DNA from: Chelatococcus sambhunathii
Lineage (GTDB): Bacteria; Pseudomonadota; Alphaproteobacteria; Rhizobiales; Beijerinckiaceae
Length of the DNA stretch: 64,000 bases
Assembly (NCBI RefSeq): GCF_001418005.1
Contig: NZ_LIOL01000005.1
Location: 186,001 to 250,000, forward strand
Direction: 5' to 3'
The notes beneath the pieces are model-generated. The model was not told the DNA's origin and did not search any database. It saw only the letters and a list, made by a program, of their open reading frames with translations. Below are positions 8,378-19,335 of this stretch, piece by piece. Each line of letters starts with the position of its first letter. The first letter of the stretch is position 1. The position numbers and the translations under genes were made by a program.

Positions 8378-8707
8378 GTGACGTTGAAGCGCTTCGTCAA
8401 GTTTCTGGTGCTGGCGCCAGTCGCGGTCGTCATCGTGCTCCTGGCGGTGGCCAACCGCGCGCCGGTCCAGCTGTCCTTTGATCCCTTCTCGCGCACAGAG
8501 CCGGCTCTTGCCGTGACGGTGCCATTCTTTATCGTGATCTTCGCTGCGGTGATACTCGGCGTCCTCGTCGGCGGCATTGCCGCCTGGCTCGCCCAGGGCA
8601 AGCACCGCAAGGCGGAGAAGCGCTATCGCCGCGAGGCGGACCGATGGCGCAGCGAGGCCGAACAACTGCGCGGCACCACCGGGCGGGCCGCGCTGCCGAA
8701 GGCGTGA
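8378..8707 (+). CDS. LapA-family (DUF1049) membrane protein
   Basis: A 109-residue inner-membrane protein starting at GTG 8378. It has two membrane segments (VKFLVLAPVAVVIVLLAV near residues 6-24 and VPFFIVIFAAVILGVLVGGI near 48-68) followed by a basic cytoplasmic helix rich in Lys/Arg/Glu, the typical LapA layout. The family's best-known members act in LPS assembly with LapB/YciM, but no lapB is visible nearby. It lies 13 bases after ihfB and is probably co-transcribed with it. Confidence 0.82.
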   Translation: MTLKRFVKFLVLAPVAVVIVLLAVANRAPVQLSFDPFSRTEPALAVTVPFFIVIFAAVILGVLVGGIAAWLAQGKHRKAEKRYRREADRWRSEAEQLRGTTGRAALPKA

Positions 8708-8796
8708 GCCGCTGAAGCATTTCAGCCGGCTTCGCTGTTGCGTCACCGGGGGTACCCGATGGACAAGCCGGTGCCGTCGTGCCACTTGCAGGCGTC

Positions 8797-9447
8797 ATGT
8801 CCACCATCGTCAAGATCTGCGGGTTGAGAAGCGCCGAGGCCGTCGCTGCGGCGCTGGCGGCGGGCGCCGACATGGTCGGCTTCGTCTTCTTTCCCAAGAG
8901 CCCGCGCAATGTCTCGCTCGCCGAGGCTGTCACCCTCGCCGGGTTCGTGCGCGGCCGCGCCGAGATCGTCGCGCTCACCGTCGATGCCGACGACGCGGCG
9001 ATCGCCGCCATCCGCGATCGCCTGAAGCCCGACTGGTTCCAGCTCCACGGCAAGGAAACGCCCGAGCGCGCGGCCGCCATCCGGCGGCTCGCCGGCACGC
9101 AGGTGATGAAGGCGATCGGCGTCAGCGAGCCGGCAGACCTCGCTCGCCACGCTCCCTATGCGGCGGTCGTCGACCGCCTGCTGTTCGATGCCAAGCCGCC
9201 GAAGGGGGCCGTGCTGCCCGGCGGCAACGGCATCGCGTTCGACTGGGATATCCTCGCGGCTGGGGCCGGGGGGCGGCCCTTCATGCTCTCGGGCGGGCTC
9301 GATCCCGACAATGTGGGCACAGCCGTCGCGCGGCTGACGGATGTTCCAGGTTTCGTCGGCGTCGACGTGTCCTCCGGGGTGGAGAGCGCGCCGGGCGAGA
9401 AGGACGCTGGTAGAATCGCTGCCTTTGTCGCCGCGGCGCGGGCGTGA
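8797..9447 (+). CDS. trpF: phosphoribosylanthranilate isomerase
   Basis: Third committed step of tryptophan synthesis; a TIM-barrel enzyme. The 216-residue product starts [20 protein letters not shown] and carries [14 protein letters not shown] and the phosphate-binding end [12 protein letters not shown] followed by [10 protein letters not shown]. The active-site Cys sits in KICGL. An upstream GTG (8779) is possible, but ATG 8797 gives the family start. No Trp-rich leader peptide is present before it. It leads the trpF-trpB-trpA set. Confidence 0.95.
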   Translation: MSTIVKICGLRSAEAVAAALAAGADMVGFVFFPKSPRNVSLAEAVTLAGFVRGRAEIVALTVDADDAAIAAIRDRLKPDWFQLHGKETPERAAAIRRLAGTQVMKAIGVSEPADLARHAPYAAVVDRLLFDAKPPKGAVLPGGNGIAFDWDILAAGAGGRPFMLSGGLDPDNVGTAVARLTDVPGFVGVDVSSGVESAPGEKDAGRIAAFVAAARA

Positions 9448-9593
9448 AGGCGTCACGGTCACGGTGGCCCTGCCGGCCGCTTTGGCTTATGCAACGGGAG
9501 ACCTCGGCGGCGAGCCGGTTCCCGCTGTCGCACGAACAGAGAATGGACGAGGCGCGGGCCGAGGCTCCGCCGCTTGAGAAGGATGAAGGTCGC

Positions 9594-10828
<1,235 letters not shown>

Positions 10829-10829
<1 letters not shown>

Positions 10830-11665
10830 TGAGCCGCATCGACCGGCGCTTTGCCGCCTGCCGCGCCGAGGGCCGCGCGGCGCTCGTGACCTTCGTCACG
10901 GCCGGTGATCCGGATGCCGACACCTCGCTCGCAATCCTGAAGGCGTTGCCCCGCGCCGGCGCCGATCTCATCGAGATCGGCATGCCCTTCACCGATCCGA
11001 TGGCGGATGGCCCGGCCATCCAGCTCTCCTCGCAGCGGGCGCTGAAGGGCGGCCAGACGCTTAAGAAGACCCTCGACATGGTGCGCGCCCTCCGCGCGGG
11101 CGAGGCGGACACGCCTGTCATCCTGATGGGCTATTACAATCCCATCTACATCTATGGCGTCGAGCGCTTTCTGAAGGATGCGCGTGAAGCCGGCGTCGAC
11201 GGCCTCATCGTGGTCGACCTGCCGCCGGAGGAGGACGACGAGCTCTGCGTCCCGGCGCTAAAGGCGGGGCTGTCCTTCATCCGTCTCGCCACGCCGACAA
11301 CGGACGACGCGCGCCTGCCGGCTGTGCTCGCCAACACTTCGGGCTTCGTCTACTACGTTTCGATCACCGGCATCACCGGCAGCGCGACGCCGGATTTCGG
11401 CGCCGTGGCGCAGTCGGTGGCGCGCATCAAGGCCCATACGAACCTGCCGGTCGTCGTCGGTTTCGGCGTCAAGACCGGCGAGCACGCGGCGGCCATCGCC
11501 CGCGGCGCCGACGGCGTCGTGGTCGGCTCCGCCCTCGTCGAGGCCGTGCGCGCCTCGCTCGACGGCGAGGGGCGGGCGACGGCAGGGACGCTCGCAGCCG
11601 TGGAGGCGCTGGTGGGCGAGCTCGCCGCCGGCGTGCGCTCGGCCGCCAAGGCAACGGCGGCGTGA
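10829..11665 (+). CDS. trpA: tryptophan synthase alpha chain
   Basis: Cleaves indole-3-glycerol phosphate and channels indole to TrpB. The 278-residue TIM barrel keeps the two catalytic acids at the same numbers as the Salmonella enzyme: E49 (DLIEIGMPF) and D60 ([11 protein letters not shown]). Family signatures [11 protein letters not shown] and the phosphate-binding [12 protein letters not shown] are present. GGAGGA sits eight bases before the ATG, inside the end of trpB. Confidence 0.97.
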
Positions 11666-11674
11666 GGACGAGGC

Positions 11675-11703
11675 CCTCTCCCGTTCCCCGGATGAGGGAG
11701 AGG
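11675..11703. repeat. short palindrome after trpA
   Basis: CCTCTCCC / GGGAGAGG (8-bp stem, 13-base loop). It resembles small dispersed intergenic palindromes common in Alphaproteobacteria and the palindrome at 61358-61378. No T-run follows, so a terminator role is uncertain. Confidence 0.5.
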
Positions 11704-11850
11704 CGCCACCTTTGCAACACCGTCGCACCTAGCGAAAAGCCTCGCGAAGGTCTATGTGAAGGCCGCGTGACGGTATATCAGGGTTGCGGCCAGGTTCCGT
11801 GACCCATTCGGGCGTGGCGGGTCCACGCCGGGACACCAGAGGTTGCCCCC

Positions 11851-12756
11851 GTGAACTGGATTTCGGACGTCGTACGGCCCAAGATCAAGACGCTGTTCAA
11901 GCGTGAGGTGCCGGAAAATCTCTGGATCAAGTGCCCCGAAACGGGGCAGATGGTCTTCCACAAGGACGTCGAGGCCAACCTCTTCGTCATCCCGGGCTCC
12001 GATTATCACCTGCGCATGGGCGCCAAGGCGCGCCTCGTCTCCTTCTTCGACGGCGGCGCGTGGGAAGAGATCGCCCTGCCAGAGGTGCCGATCGACCCGC
12101 TCAAGTTCCGCGACGAGAAGCGCTATGTCGACCGCCTGCGCGACGCCCGCGCCAAGACCGGCATGCAGGATGCCGTCCAGGTTGGCGTGGGCGAGGTCGA
12201 GGGTGCGACCATCACCGCGGCGGTACAGGATTTCGAGTTCATGGGTGGCTCGCTCGGCATGGCCGCAGGCGAGGCGATCATCACCGGCATGGAAACCGCG
12301 CTCGCCCGCCGCACGCCCTTCGTGCTCTTCGTCTCCTCGGGCGGTGCGCGCATGCAGGAGGGCATCCTCTCGCTCATGCAGATGCCGCGCACGACGGTGG
12401 CGGTGCGCAAGCTCAACGAGGCCCGTCTGCCCTATATCGTGGTGCTGACCAACCCGACGACCGGCGGCGTCACCGCCTCCTACGCCATGCTGGGCGACGT
12501 GCACATCGCCGAGCCGGGCGCCCTCATCGGCTTCGCGGGTCCGCGCGTCATCGAGCAGACGATCCGCGAGAAGCTGCCGGAAGGCTTCCAGCGCTCGGAA
12601 TATCTCCGGGAGCACGGCATGGTCGACATGGTCGTTCACCGCCGGGACGTGAAGGCGACCGTCGCCAGGCTGTGCCGCCTGCTGATGAAGCAGGACAAGC
12701 CCGCCGTCGTCGCGCCTCCTGCGGATATGCAGGCGCTCGACGCCGCCGCGGAATAA
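11851..12756 (+). CDS. accD: acetyl-CoA carboxylase carboxyltransferase beta subunit
   Basis: Carries out the malonyl-CoA-forming half-reaction with AccA. The 301-residue product begins at GTG 11851 ([18 protein letters not shown]) and has the carboxyltransferase core with [17 protein letters not shown] and [16 protein letters not shown]. The N-terminal zinc ribbon is degenerate: [12 protein letters not shown] and VIPGSDYH keep only one of the four cysteines seen in E. coli AccD; from memory this loss is shared by rhizobial AccD proteins. It lies between trpA and folC, as in many alphaproteobacteria. Confidence 0.96.
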   Translation: MNWISDVVRPKIKTLFKREVPENLWIKCPETGQMVFHKDVEANLFVIPGSDYHLRMGAKARLVSFFDGGAWEEIALPEVPIDPLKFRDEKRYVDRLRDARAKTGMQDAVQVGVGEVEGATITAAVQDFEFMGGSLGMAAGEAIITGMETALARRTPFVLFVSSGGARMQEGILSLMQMPRTTVAVRKLNEARLPYIVVLTNPTTGGVTASYAMLGDVHIAEPGALIGFAGPRVIEQTIREKLPEGFQRSEYLREHGMVDMVVHRRDVKATVARLCRLLMKQDKPAVVAPPADMQALDAAAE

Positions 12757-12785
12757 CGATCAGCCCCAGACGGCCGGGGACCGCC

Positions 12786-14108
12786 ATGGAATCGTCCGAT
12801 GCCATGCTCGCGCGCTTTCTCGCGCTGCATCCCAAGACGATCGATCTGTCCCTCGGCCGCATCGAGCGGCTGCTGACGCGCCTCGGTGCCCCCCAGCGCC
12901 AGCTGCCGCCGGTCATCCACGTGGCCGGGACCAACGGCAAGGGCTCGACAATCGCCTTCATGCGAGCGGTTCTGGAGGCGGCCGGGCTCGTCGTTCACGT
13001 CTACACCTCGCCGCATCTCGTGCGCTTCCACGAGCGCATCCGGCTCGGCCGTCCCGGCGGTGGCCGCTTCGTCGGCGAGGACCGGCTCGTCGCGGCTCTC
13101 GAGCGCTGCGAGGACGCCAATGGTGGTGCTCCGATCACGGTGTTCGAGATCACGACGGCAGCGGCCATGTTGCTCTTCGCCGAGACGCCGGCCGACGTGC
13201 TGCTGCTCGAGGTCGGGCTCGGCGGACGCCTCGATGCCACCAACGTCGTCGAGACGCCGCAAGCCTGTGTCGTGACGCCGGTCTCGCTCGACCATGCCGA
13301 TTATCTCGGCGACAACGTCATGCGCATCGCCGCGGAGAAGGCCGGCATCTTCAAGCGCGGCGCACCTGCGATCATCGCGCCGCAGGAGCCGGAGCCCACG
13401 GCCGTCCTCGAAGCGGCGGCGGAGCGCGTCGGCGCCCGCTCGATCCTCGTCGGCGGACAGGACTTTCATGTGCACGAGGAGCGCGGGCGCCTCGTCTACC
13501 AGGACGAGCAGGGGCTCATCGACCTGCCCCTGCCGCGGCTCGCCGGCCGTCACCAACTCGTCAACGCGGGAACGGCGCTCGCCACCCTGCGGGCGGCCGG
13601 TTATGGGCGCCTGCCGGCGGAGGCCTTCGAGGCCGGCATGAGCCGCGCCGAATGGCCCGCCCGCATGCAGCGTCTGCGCCAGGGCAGCCTCGTCGATCTT
13701 GCCCCGGACGGGGCGGAGCTGTGGCTCGACGGCGGCCACAATCCGGACGGAGGCCGCGCGCTCGCCGCCGCCTTCGCGGAACTCGAGGAGCGGCATCCCG
13801 CCCCGCTCGTCATGATCGTCGGTATGCTCGGCACCAAGGACGCCGACGGCTTCCTGAAGCCTTTCGTGGGCCTCGCTCAGGAACTCATCGCCGTGCCGAT
13901 CCCCTCGCAGCTCGCCGCCCGCCCGGCCGAGGAGGTCGCGGGTATCGCCCGCTCCGTCGGCCTGCAGGCGCGGGCCAGCGACAGCGTCGAGGCGGCGCTC
14001 GCGGGGTTGAGGGCGACGGAGCGGGAACGCCCGCCGCGCATTCTCGTGACGGGCTCGCTCTATCTCGCCGGGGACGTGCTGGCGGCCAACGGCACCCTTC
14101 CGCAATAG
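12786..14108 (+). CDS. folC: folylpolyglutamate synthase / dihydrofolate synthase
   Basis: Adds glutamate to dihydropteroate and folates. The 440-residue product starts at ATG 12786, 29 bases after accD; the same frame stays open through accD, but that part is not a gene. The Mur-ligase P-loop is GTNGKGST at residues 48-55, followed by YTSPHLVRFHERI, LEVGLGGRLDATN and the ligase-C start LDGGHNPDGGRAL. Length and motifs fit the family. Confidence 0.95.
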   Translation: MESSDAMLARFLALHPKTIDLSLGRIERLLTRLGAPQRQLPPVIHVAGTNGKGSTIAFMRAVLEAAGLVVHVYTSPHLVRFHERIRLGRPGGGRFVGEDRLVAALERCEDANGGAPITVFEITTAAAMLLFAETPADVLLLEVGLGGRLDATNVVETPQACVVTPVSLDHADYLGDNVMRIAAEKAGIFKRGAPAIIAPQEPEPTAVLEAAAERVGARSILVGGQDFHVHEERGRLVYQDEQGLIDLPLPRLAGRHQLVNAGTALATLRAAGYGRLPAEAFEAGMSRAEWPARMQRLRQGSLVDLAPDGAELWLDGGHNPDGGRALAAAFAELEERHPAPLVMIVGMLGTKDADGFLKPFVGLAQELIAVPIPSQLAARPAEEVAGIARSVGLQARASDSVEAALAGLRATERERPPRILVTGSLYLAGDVLAANGTLPQ

Positions 14109-14149
14109 GCTCGGATCGCGAACGTCCCCCGGCGGCCGAGCGGGCGCGG

Positions 14150-14494
14150 CTACTCGTCCTCGCCGAAGCGCTCGGCGAGCAGGGTTGTGATGGCGTCGAG
14201 GCAGGCCTGCGCATCCTCGCCCCTGGCCGTCACGGTGATGCTGGTGCCCTGCGCGGCGGCAAGGGTCAGGAGACCCATGATCGAACGCCCGCCAACGGTT
14301 TCGCCGCAGCGGGTCACCGTGACGTCGGCGCCGAAACGCTCGACGGTCTGCACGAATTTGGCCGAGGCACGGGCATGCAGACCCTTGCGGTTGATGATCG
14401 GCAATTCGCGCGCCAGCGCGCCGTCCGGCACCGGCGCCGGGGGGCAGTCGTCGTTGTCGAAGGTGTCGATGTCCATTGCGACAACCGCCGTCAC
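14150..14494 (-). CDS. phosphocarrier protein HPr (PTS)
   Basis: Carries phosphate from Enzyme I to EIIA proteins in the regulatory PTS of alphaproteobacteria. With the GTG at 14494 the product has 114 residues; the active histidine is H40 in RKGLHARASAKF and the regulatory serine is S71 in GGRSIMGLL, the same 31-residue spacing as H15/S46 of standard HPr. The N-terminal 25 residues are an acidic/Pro-rich extension; ATG 14476 is an alternative start. The GTG overlaps the stop of the EIIA gene (GTGA), so translation is coupled. HPr kinase is encoded two genes upstream. Confidence 0.93.
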   Translation of the reverse strand: MTAVVAMDIDTFDNDDCPPAPVPDGALARELPIINRKGLHARASAKFVQTVERFGADVTVTRCGETVGGRSIMGLLTLAAAQGTSITVTARGEDAQACLDAITTLLAERFGEDE

Positions 14495-14892
14495 TTGCCG
14501 GCGAGCACCCGGCTCGCCACGTTGATATATTTGCGGCCCGCTTCCTGCGCCTGCAGCACGGCATCTTCCAGCGGCTTCTCGTCGCGCACGCTGGCAAGCT
14601 TGATGAGCATGGGCAGGTTGATGCCCGCCACCACCTCGACCTTGCGCCCGTTCATCACCGAGATCGCGAGATTCGAGGGGGTGCCGCCGAACATGTCGGT
14701 GAGCACGACCACCCCTTCGCCCGTGTCGACCTGGCCTACCGCCGCCAGAATGTCCCTGCGGCGGCTCTCCATGTCATCATCCGGACCGATGGTGATGGTT
14801 TCGAACTGTTTCTGAGGGCCAACCACGTGCTCCAGCGCGGCGCGAAATTCCGTCGCCAGGCAGCCGTGGGTCACCAGCACAAGACCGATCAT
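14491..14892 (-). CDS. PTS EIIA component, mannose-family type
   Basis: A single-domain EIIA-Man protein of 133 residues. The phosphorylated histidine is H9 in GLVLVTHGCLA, and the fold signature VVLTDMFGGTPSNLA is intact. No sugar permease is encoded nearby, so as in Brucella and Rhizobium it is probably a regulatory PTS output, not a transporter part. It follows hprK by 88 bases and is coupled to HPr. Confidence 0.93.
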   Translation of the reverse strand: MIGLVLVTHGCLATEFRAALEHVVGPQKQFETITIGPDDDMESRRRDILAAVGQVDTGEGVVVLTDMFGGTPSNLAISVMNGRKVEVVAGINLPMLIKLASVRDEKPLEDAVLQAQEAGRKYINVASRVLAGK

Positions 14893-14980
14893 TCAAGAAC
14901 CCGTGGCCCCGCCACCCAAAAGGAAGCGCCCATTTTGTGCATTGCGGCGGCAAGTGCAAGTGCCTGCGACCATTTGGTCA

Positions 14981-15472
14981 TCATTCAGACAAAAGGTGCA
15001 GCATCGGACGCTCGAATCGCGCCAGCATGCCAAGGATTATGGCGGCCGTCACGCCTGCGTCGCCACCAAGAACCCGCATTCGCGGCAAGGTGATACCCTC
15101 GACGGTCACCGTCCGGTCTGTGAATTGCGGGTATCGTTCCGGTGGCTCGATGTCGCAATCGACCACGAGGCGCACGACCGCCGCGCCCTCGGCCTCCATG
15201 GTGACGATTCCGAGGCCGCGCACCTCGAGGAGGCCCGCAAGAGCCATCGGGGCACGGGCGACGAGCCGACCGTTGCAGGCGCTCACGCGGCAGCGGTCGT
15301 CGCTGACGAGGCAGGCGAAGCGCCCGCTCGCCTGCGCTCCGGCGACGAGGGCGAGCGCCAGCCGCGACTTGCCGCTCCCCGACGCCCCGCGGATAAGGAT
15401 GCCCGCCTCGTCCACGAGGACGCAGCCGGCATGGATTGTCGCAGGCGGGGCCGGGGCGGCAGCGGCGGTCAT
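14981..15472 (-). CDS. hprK: HPr kinase/phosphorylase (short alphaproteobacterial form)
   Basis: Phosphorylates HPr on serine. The 163-residue product has only the kinase domain, lacking the N-terminal domain of the Gram-positive enzyme. The P-loop is GASGSGKS at residues 29-36, followed by VSDDRCRVSACNGRL and GLLEVRGLGIV, the HprK signature. Its ATG overlaps the stop of chvG (ATGA). The chvI-chvG-hprK-EIIA-HPr order ties envelope/acid sensing to the PTS. The same frame remains open across chvG; that longer frame is not real. Confidence 0.93.
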   Translation of the reverse strand: MTAAAAPAPPATIHAGCVLVDEAGILIRGASGSGKSRLALALVAGAQASGRFACLVSDDRCRVSACNGRLVARAPMALAGLLEVRGLGIVTMEAEGAAVVRLVVDCDIEPPERYPQFTDRTVTVEGITLPRMRVLGGDAGVTAAIILGMLARFERPMLHLLSE

Positions 15473-17280
15473 GAACGCACGGCAGCCGGCAAGCGTACCA
15501 CGAAGCGGGCGCCAAGGCATTGCGGCTCCGCGCCGGCGGCGGGTGCCATTCGGTTTTCGCCCCAGATACGGCCCCGGTGCGCTTCGACGATCTGACGGGA
15601 GATGGACAGGCCGAGGCCCGAGTTCTGGCCGAAGCCCTGTTCCGGCCGGTCGGTGTAGAAGCGCTCGAAGATGCGTTCCAGGGCATGGGGCGGAATGCCC
15701 GGCCCGTCGTCGTCGACGGTGATGTCGATCTCGCCGCGGATGCGCTGCATCGTCACGCGTACTTCGTGGCCCGGCGGCGAGAAGGAGCGCGCGTTGTCGA
15801 TGAGGTTGTTGACGACCTGGCCGAGCCGGCTGTCGTGACCCATGACGAGATAGGCGTCGCGCTGCGGGCTGTCCTTGATCACGAGGCGGATCGGGGCCGA
15901 TTCGGCGCCGCGCACTTCGTTGGCCACCGTCACCACGGCCTCCAGCAGCCGGCGCAGGTCGACCGGCTCGGCCTCGGCGCGGGCGAGTTCGGCGTCGAGC
16001 CGCGAGGCGTCCGAGATGTCGCTGATCAGGCGGTCGAGCCGTTTGACGTCGTGCTGGATGACGGCGAGCAGTCGCTTGCGCGACTCCTCGTTGCGGGCGA
16101 GCGGCAGCGTCTCGACGGCGCTGCGCAGCGAGGTGAGCGGGTTCTTGAGCTCGTGTGCCACGTCCGCCGCGAATGTCTCGATGGCCTCGATGCGGTTGTA
16201 GAGCGCCCGCGTCATGTCGCGCAGGGCGCCCGAGAGATGCCCGATCTCGTCCGAGCGGTCGGTGAAGTCCGGAATCTCCTGCCGCGACTTGATGCCTCGG
16301 CGCACCCGCTCCGCGGCCTCGGCGAGACGGCGCATTGGGCCGGCGATGGTGCCGGCGAGCAGCACCGACAGCACGAGCATGACGGCGGCCGCGACCGCGA
16401 AGACCCGGAGCAGCGCCCAGCGCTCGGCGGCGATGATGGTGTCGATATCGCCACCCTGGGTGGAGAGGACGAGCGCCCCGCGCACGGTGCGGAAACGCTG
16501 GATGGGCACGGCGACGGATACGGTCGTCTCGCCGCGGGTGTTGACCCGCACGACGCTGCCCGGCAGGCCGGTCAGCGCCTTCTGCACCTCGGGCAGGGAT
16601 TTGCCGCTCGTTGCCGTGATGTCGTCGGCGAAGGGCGTGCCCGATCGGCCGAAGAGGCGCTTCAGCCACTTCCAGCCGCTTTCGAGGAACGTCGGCTCAT
16701 CCTGCGAGATCGGAGGCAGGTCGAAGCTGAGGATGTCACCGCGCGAATAGAGATTGCGCGAATCGAGCAGAAGGTAGCCCTCCCGGTCGTAGATGCGCGC
16801 GCGCGTGCGCGTGGGCGTCACCAACCGGCGCAGCAGCGGCGCCACACGCTCGGGATTGATGGAGAACTCGAGCGGCGAGAAATCCTCCTGCAGGCCCGAG
16901 CTCTCGCCCGCCTGAAGCTGAAGCAGCTTGTCGGGATCGATGGTGATCGTGTCGGTCTCGACCGTCGCCGAGGCGGCAATGGCGCCGGCGATAATCTCGC
17001 CCTGGGTGAGCAGGCTCTGCACGCGCGCGTCGATGAGGCCGGCGCGGAACTGGTTGAGATAGAGGAAGCCGAGGAAGAGGGCGACGAGCCCGGCGAGGTT
17101 CAGGACGACGATGCGCCGCGTCAGGCTCGACGACAGGCGCGTGACGACCGCCTGGCCGACGCGGCTCACCCGGCGGGCAAGGCCGGCACGGGCCGGCACC
17201 CGTGTACCCGCCTCGGCACCGTCGGCCGCTGTCCGCGTCTCGTCGAATGGTTCGGCGGTCATTCTTCCTCGCGACCGCAT
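15469..17280 (-). CDS. chvG: sensor histidine kinase ChvG (ExoS)
   Basis: Membrane sensor of the ChvG-ChvI system that controls acid response, envelope and exopolysaccharide genes in Rhizobiales. The 603-residue product has a membrane segment near residues 50-75, a long periplasmic domain, a second segment near 285-310, a HAMP region, the H-box VAHELKNPLTSLRSAVETL near 387 and the ATPase motifs VVNNLIDNA, DDDGPGIPP and GLGLSISRQIVEAH. Two starts are possible: ATG 17280 and ATG 17262, the latter preceded by GAGGA at a very short spacing. It follows chvI by 41 bases. Confidence 0.94.
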   Translation of the reverse strand: MRSRGRMTAEPFDETRTAADGAEAGTRVPARAGLARRVSRVGQAVVTRLSSSLTRRIVVLNLAGLVALFLGFLYLNQFRAGLIDARVQSLLTQGEIIAGAIAASATVETDTITIDPDKLLQLQAGESSGLQEDFSPLEFSINPERVAPLLRRLVTPTRTRARIYDREGYLLLDSRNLYSRGDILSFDLPPISQDEPTFLESGWKWLKRLFGRSGTPFADDITATSGKSLPEVQKALTGLPGSVVRVNTRGETTVSVAVPIQRFRTVRGALVLSTQGGDIDTIIAAERWALLRVFAVAAAVMLVLSVLLAGTIAGPMRRLAEAAERVRRGIKSRQEIPDFTDRSDEIGHLSGALRDMTRALYNRIEAIETFAADVAHELKNPLTSLRSAVETLPLARNEESRKRLLAVIQHDVKRLDRLISDISDASRLDAELARAEAEPVDLRRLLEAVVTVANEVRGAESAPIRLVIKDSPQRDAYLVMGHDSRLGQVVNNLIDNARSFSPPGHEVRVTMQRIRGEIDITVDDDGPGIPPHALERIFERFYTDRPEQGFGQNSGLGLSISRQIVEAHRGRIWGENRMAPAAGAEPQCLGARFVVRLPAAVRS

Positions 17281-17321
17281 CGCGCCGGCCAGTGGCCGGC
17301 GACTCTCGTGCCCATCTGCCG

Positions 17322-18020
17322 TCAGGTTTCCTTGAATCGGTAGCCCACCCCGTACAGCGTCTCGATCATGTCGAAGCTGTTGTCGACGGCCTTGAACTTC
17401 TTGCGCAGGCGCTTGATGTGGCTGTCGATGGTGCGGTCGTCGACATAGACCTGGTCGTCATAGGCCGCGTCCATCAGCGCGTTGCGGCTCTTCACGACGC
17501 CGGGGCGCTGCGCCAGCGCCTGCAGGATGAGGAACTCGGTCACCGTCAGCGTGACGGGATCGTTCTTCCACGTGCAGGTATGGCGCTCCGGATCCATCTT
17601 GAGGAGGCCCCGCTCCAGCACCTTCGCGTCGCTCTCGCGAACCGTCCCCTGCTCGCGCGGGCTCACGCGCCGCAGCACGGCCTTAACGCGCTCCACGAGG
17701 AGGCGCTGCGAGAAGGGTTTGCGGATGAAGTCGTCGGCGCCCATCTTGAGCCCGAACAACTCGTCGATCTCCTCGTCCTTGGAGGTGAGGAAGATCACGG
17801 GCATGTCCGTCTTCTGGCGCAGGCGGCGCAGCAGCTCCATGCCGTCCATGCGCGGCATCTTGATGTCGAGGATGGCGAGATCCGGCGGGTTGGCCTTGAG
17901 GCCGTCCAGGGCCGACGCACCGTCCGTATACGTCTGTATGCGGTACCCCTCGGCTTCCAGTGCGATGGAAACGGAGGTCAGGATATTGCGGTCGTCGTCG
18001 ACGAGGGCGATTGTCGGCAT
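17322..18020 (-). CDS. chvI: response regulator ChvI
   Basis: OmpR-type transcription factor paired with ChvG. The 232-residue protein begins [20 protein letters not shown], the conserved rhizobial start; the phospho-acceptor is D52 ([13 protein letters not shown]), K102 region [14 protein letters not shown] is conserved, and the C-terminal winged helix includes [17 protein letters not shown]. An upstream in-frame ATG (18044) would add eight residues. ChvI and ChvG form one operon with hprK and the PTS genes. Confidence 0.96.
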   Translation of the reverse strand: MPTIALVDDDRNILTSVSIALEAEGYRIQTYTDGASALDGLKANPPDLAILDIKMPRMDGMELLRRLRQKTDMPVIFLTSKDEEIDELFGLKMGADDFIRKPFSQRLLVERVKAVLRRVSPREQGTVRESDAKVLERGLLKMDPERHTCTWKNDPVTLTVTEFLILQALAQRPGVVKSRNALMDAAYDDQVYVDDRTIDSHIKRLRKKFKAVDNSFDMIETLYGVGYRFKET

Positions 18021-18163
18021 ACTGGCTCGCTCGTTCGCAGGCATCAGTGAAGCCGAGCCTCCTGCGGGACGAGGACGGCCGAAATATGACGATGACTGCC
18101 GGGTGATCCTACAGCTTTCGGGCGCATAACGCCATGTCCGCCCCTTTACCGGAGACAATATTG

Positions 18164-18895
18164 ATGTCCGCCGCCGCCGATTCAACTGCCGCGTTCGATC
18201 CCCGCTCCGCCGCCGCCCACCTGCTGCGCCGCGCCCGCTTCGGCGCCCTGGGGACGCTCGCCGCCGACGGCGCGCCCTACACGTCCCTCGTCAATGTCGC
18301 GACGGCCATCGACGGCACGCCCGTCACCCTCATCTCGACGCTCGCCCTGCACACGCAGAACATCGCCCGCGATGCGCGCGTGTCGCTGCTCCTGACGCAG
18401 GTTGGCGCAGGGGATCCGAGCGCCCATCCGCGCATCACCCTCGCCGGCCGCGCCGTCGCGAGCGACGACGAGGCTCTGAAGCGCCGCTTTCTCGCCCGCC
18501 ATCCCCTGTCGGCCGGCTATGCCGGCTTCAAGGATTTCGCCTTCTACCGCATCGAGATCACCGGAGCCCATCTCGTCGCCGGCTTCGGCCGCATCGTCGA
18601 CCTTGCGCCGCAGGATCTCGTCGATGACCTGGCCGGCGCGGAGCACCTCGTCGAGAACGAGGCCGGCGCCGTCGCGCATATGAACGAGGATCATGCCGAT
18701 GCCCTCGCCCTCTATGCGACGAAGCTGCTCGGCCTGCCCGAGGGAAACTGGCGCGCGAGCGGCATCGACCGGCGCGGCCTCGATCTCGTCTGCGGCGATC
18801 TGACCGGGAGATTGGACTTCCCGGCCCCGATCGGGGCACCGGGCGAACTGCGGCAGGTGCTGAAGGATCTCGCCGCCGAGGCGCGCCGGCGCTGA
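18164..18895 (+). CDS. HugZ-like FMN-binding split-barrel protein
   Basis: A 243-residue protein with an N-terminal pyridoxamine-phosphate-oxidase-like split barrel ([40 protein letters not shown]) and a C-terminal DUF2470 domain ([20 protein letters not shown]). Proteins of this form include HugZ haem-utilisation enzymes, but no haem-uptake genes are near, so the substrate is unknown. I chose ATG 18164 because GGAGA lies eight bases before it; ATG 18134 has no such site. It is divergent from chvI. Confidence 0.85.
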   Translation: MSAAADSTAAFDPRSAAAHLLRRARFGALGTLAADGAPYTSLVNVATAIDGTPVTLISTLALHTQNIARDARVSLLLTQVGAGDPSAHPRITLAGRAVASDDEALKRRFLARHPLSAGYAGFKDFAFYRIEITGAHLVAGFGRIVDLAPQDLVDDLAGAEHLVENEAGAVAHMNEDHADALALYATKLLGLPEGNWRASGIDRRGLDLVCGDLTGRLDFPAPIGAPGELRQVLKDLAAEARRR

Positions 18896-19335
18896 CGCTG
18901 CGACAGATACCGCCGGCCGGCCTGTCCGGCTTTAGCCCGAGTGGCTGACGGCGTCGGCAATGCAGCGCAGACCTTTCCACGGTCTCGGCCGGGCTTGACC
19001 CGGCCATCCACGCCTTTGACGTTGTAGAACGTTCTACCGCGTGGATGCCCGCGACGAGCGCGGGCATGACGGCGGGTGCGATTGTGCTTCAACGCCGCGG
19101 CGCCGCGAGAAGGGAGGGCCGGATCTTCCCGGTCACGCTTCGCGGCCGCGCACCGTTGCCGGCAAGGAAGCAATTCCCTTCAATCGATTCGATGGAACGA
19201 GCAGCCTGTCCCCGCACTTGAAAGTCTGCCATATGCCGGGCATCGATGGTTCCGGCGGCTGCGGTGCGCGGACGTGGAGGCCTCGCGGCCTTGAGGTCCA
19301 TCATGCGTGGCGGCGGGGGCGCAAGGAGGTCATTC
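18896..19335. other. 440-base gap with a palindromic repeat and the pckA leader
   Basis: The first half holds a composite palindromic element (18987-19065, listed separately). The second half, up to the AAGGAGGT ribosome site at 19323-19330, presumably carries the pckA promoter, but I see no convincing -35/-10 pair. A frame open from 19246 runs into pckA but its first 30 residues are not protein-like. Confidence 0.6.
18987..19065. repeat. composite palindromic repeat (REP-like)
   Basis: Four perfect inverted repeats in 79 bases: GGCCGGG/CCCGGCC (18987-19005), an outer pair ATCCACGC (19006-19013) and GCGTGGAT (19039-19046) that encloses the 14-base palindrome GTAGAACGTTCTAC (19024-19037), and GCCCGCG/CGCGGGC (19047-19065). 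This three-hairpin layout with 'CCATCCACGCC...GTGGATGCCCG' wording is the kind of dispersed intergenic element seen in many copies in Bradyrhizobium-like genomes; copy number here is unknown. Confidence 0.7.

Noticed and set aside
11931-12785. Fusion of an N-terminal 285-residue region to folC
   Set aside because: The frame is merely open through accD on the same strand; the translation is Arg/Gly-rich noise and folC starts normally at 12786.
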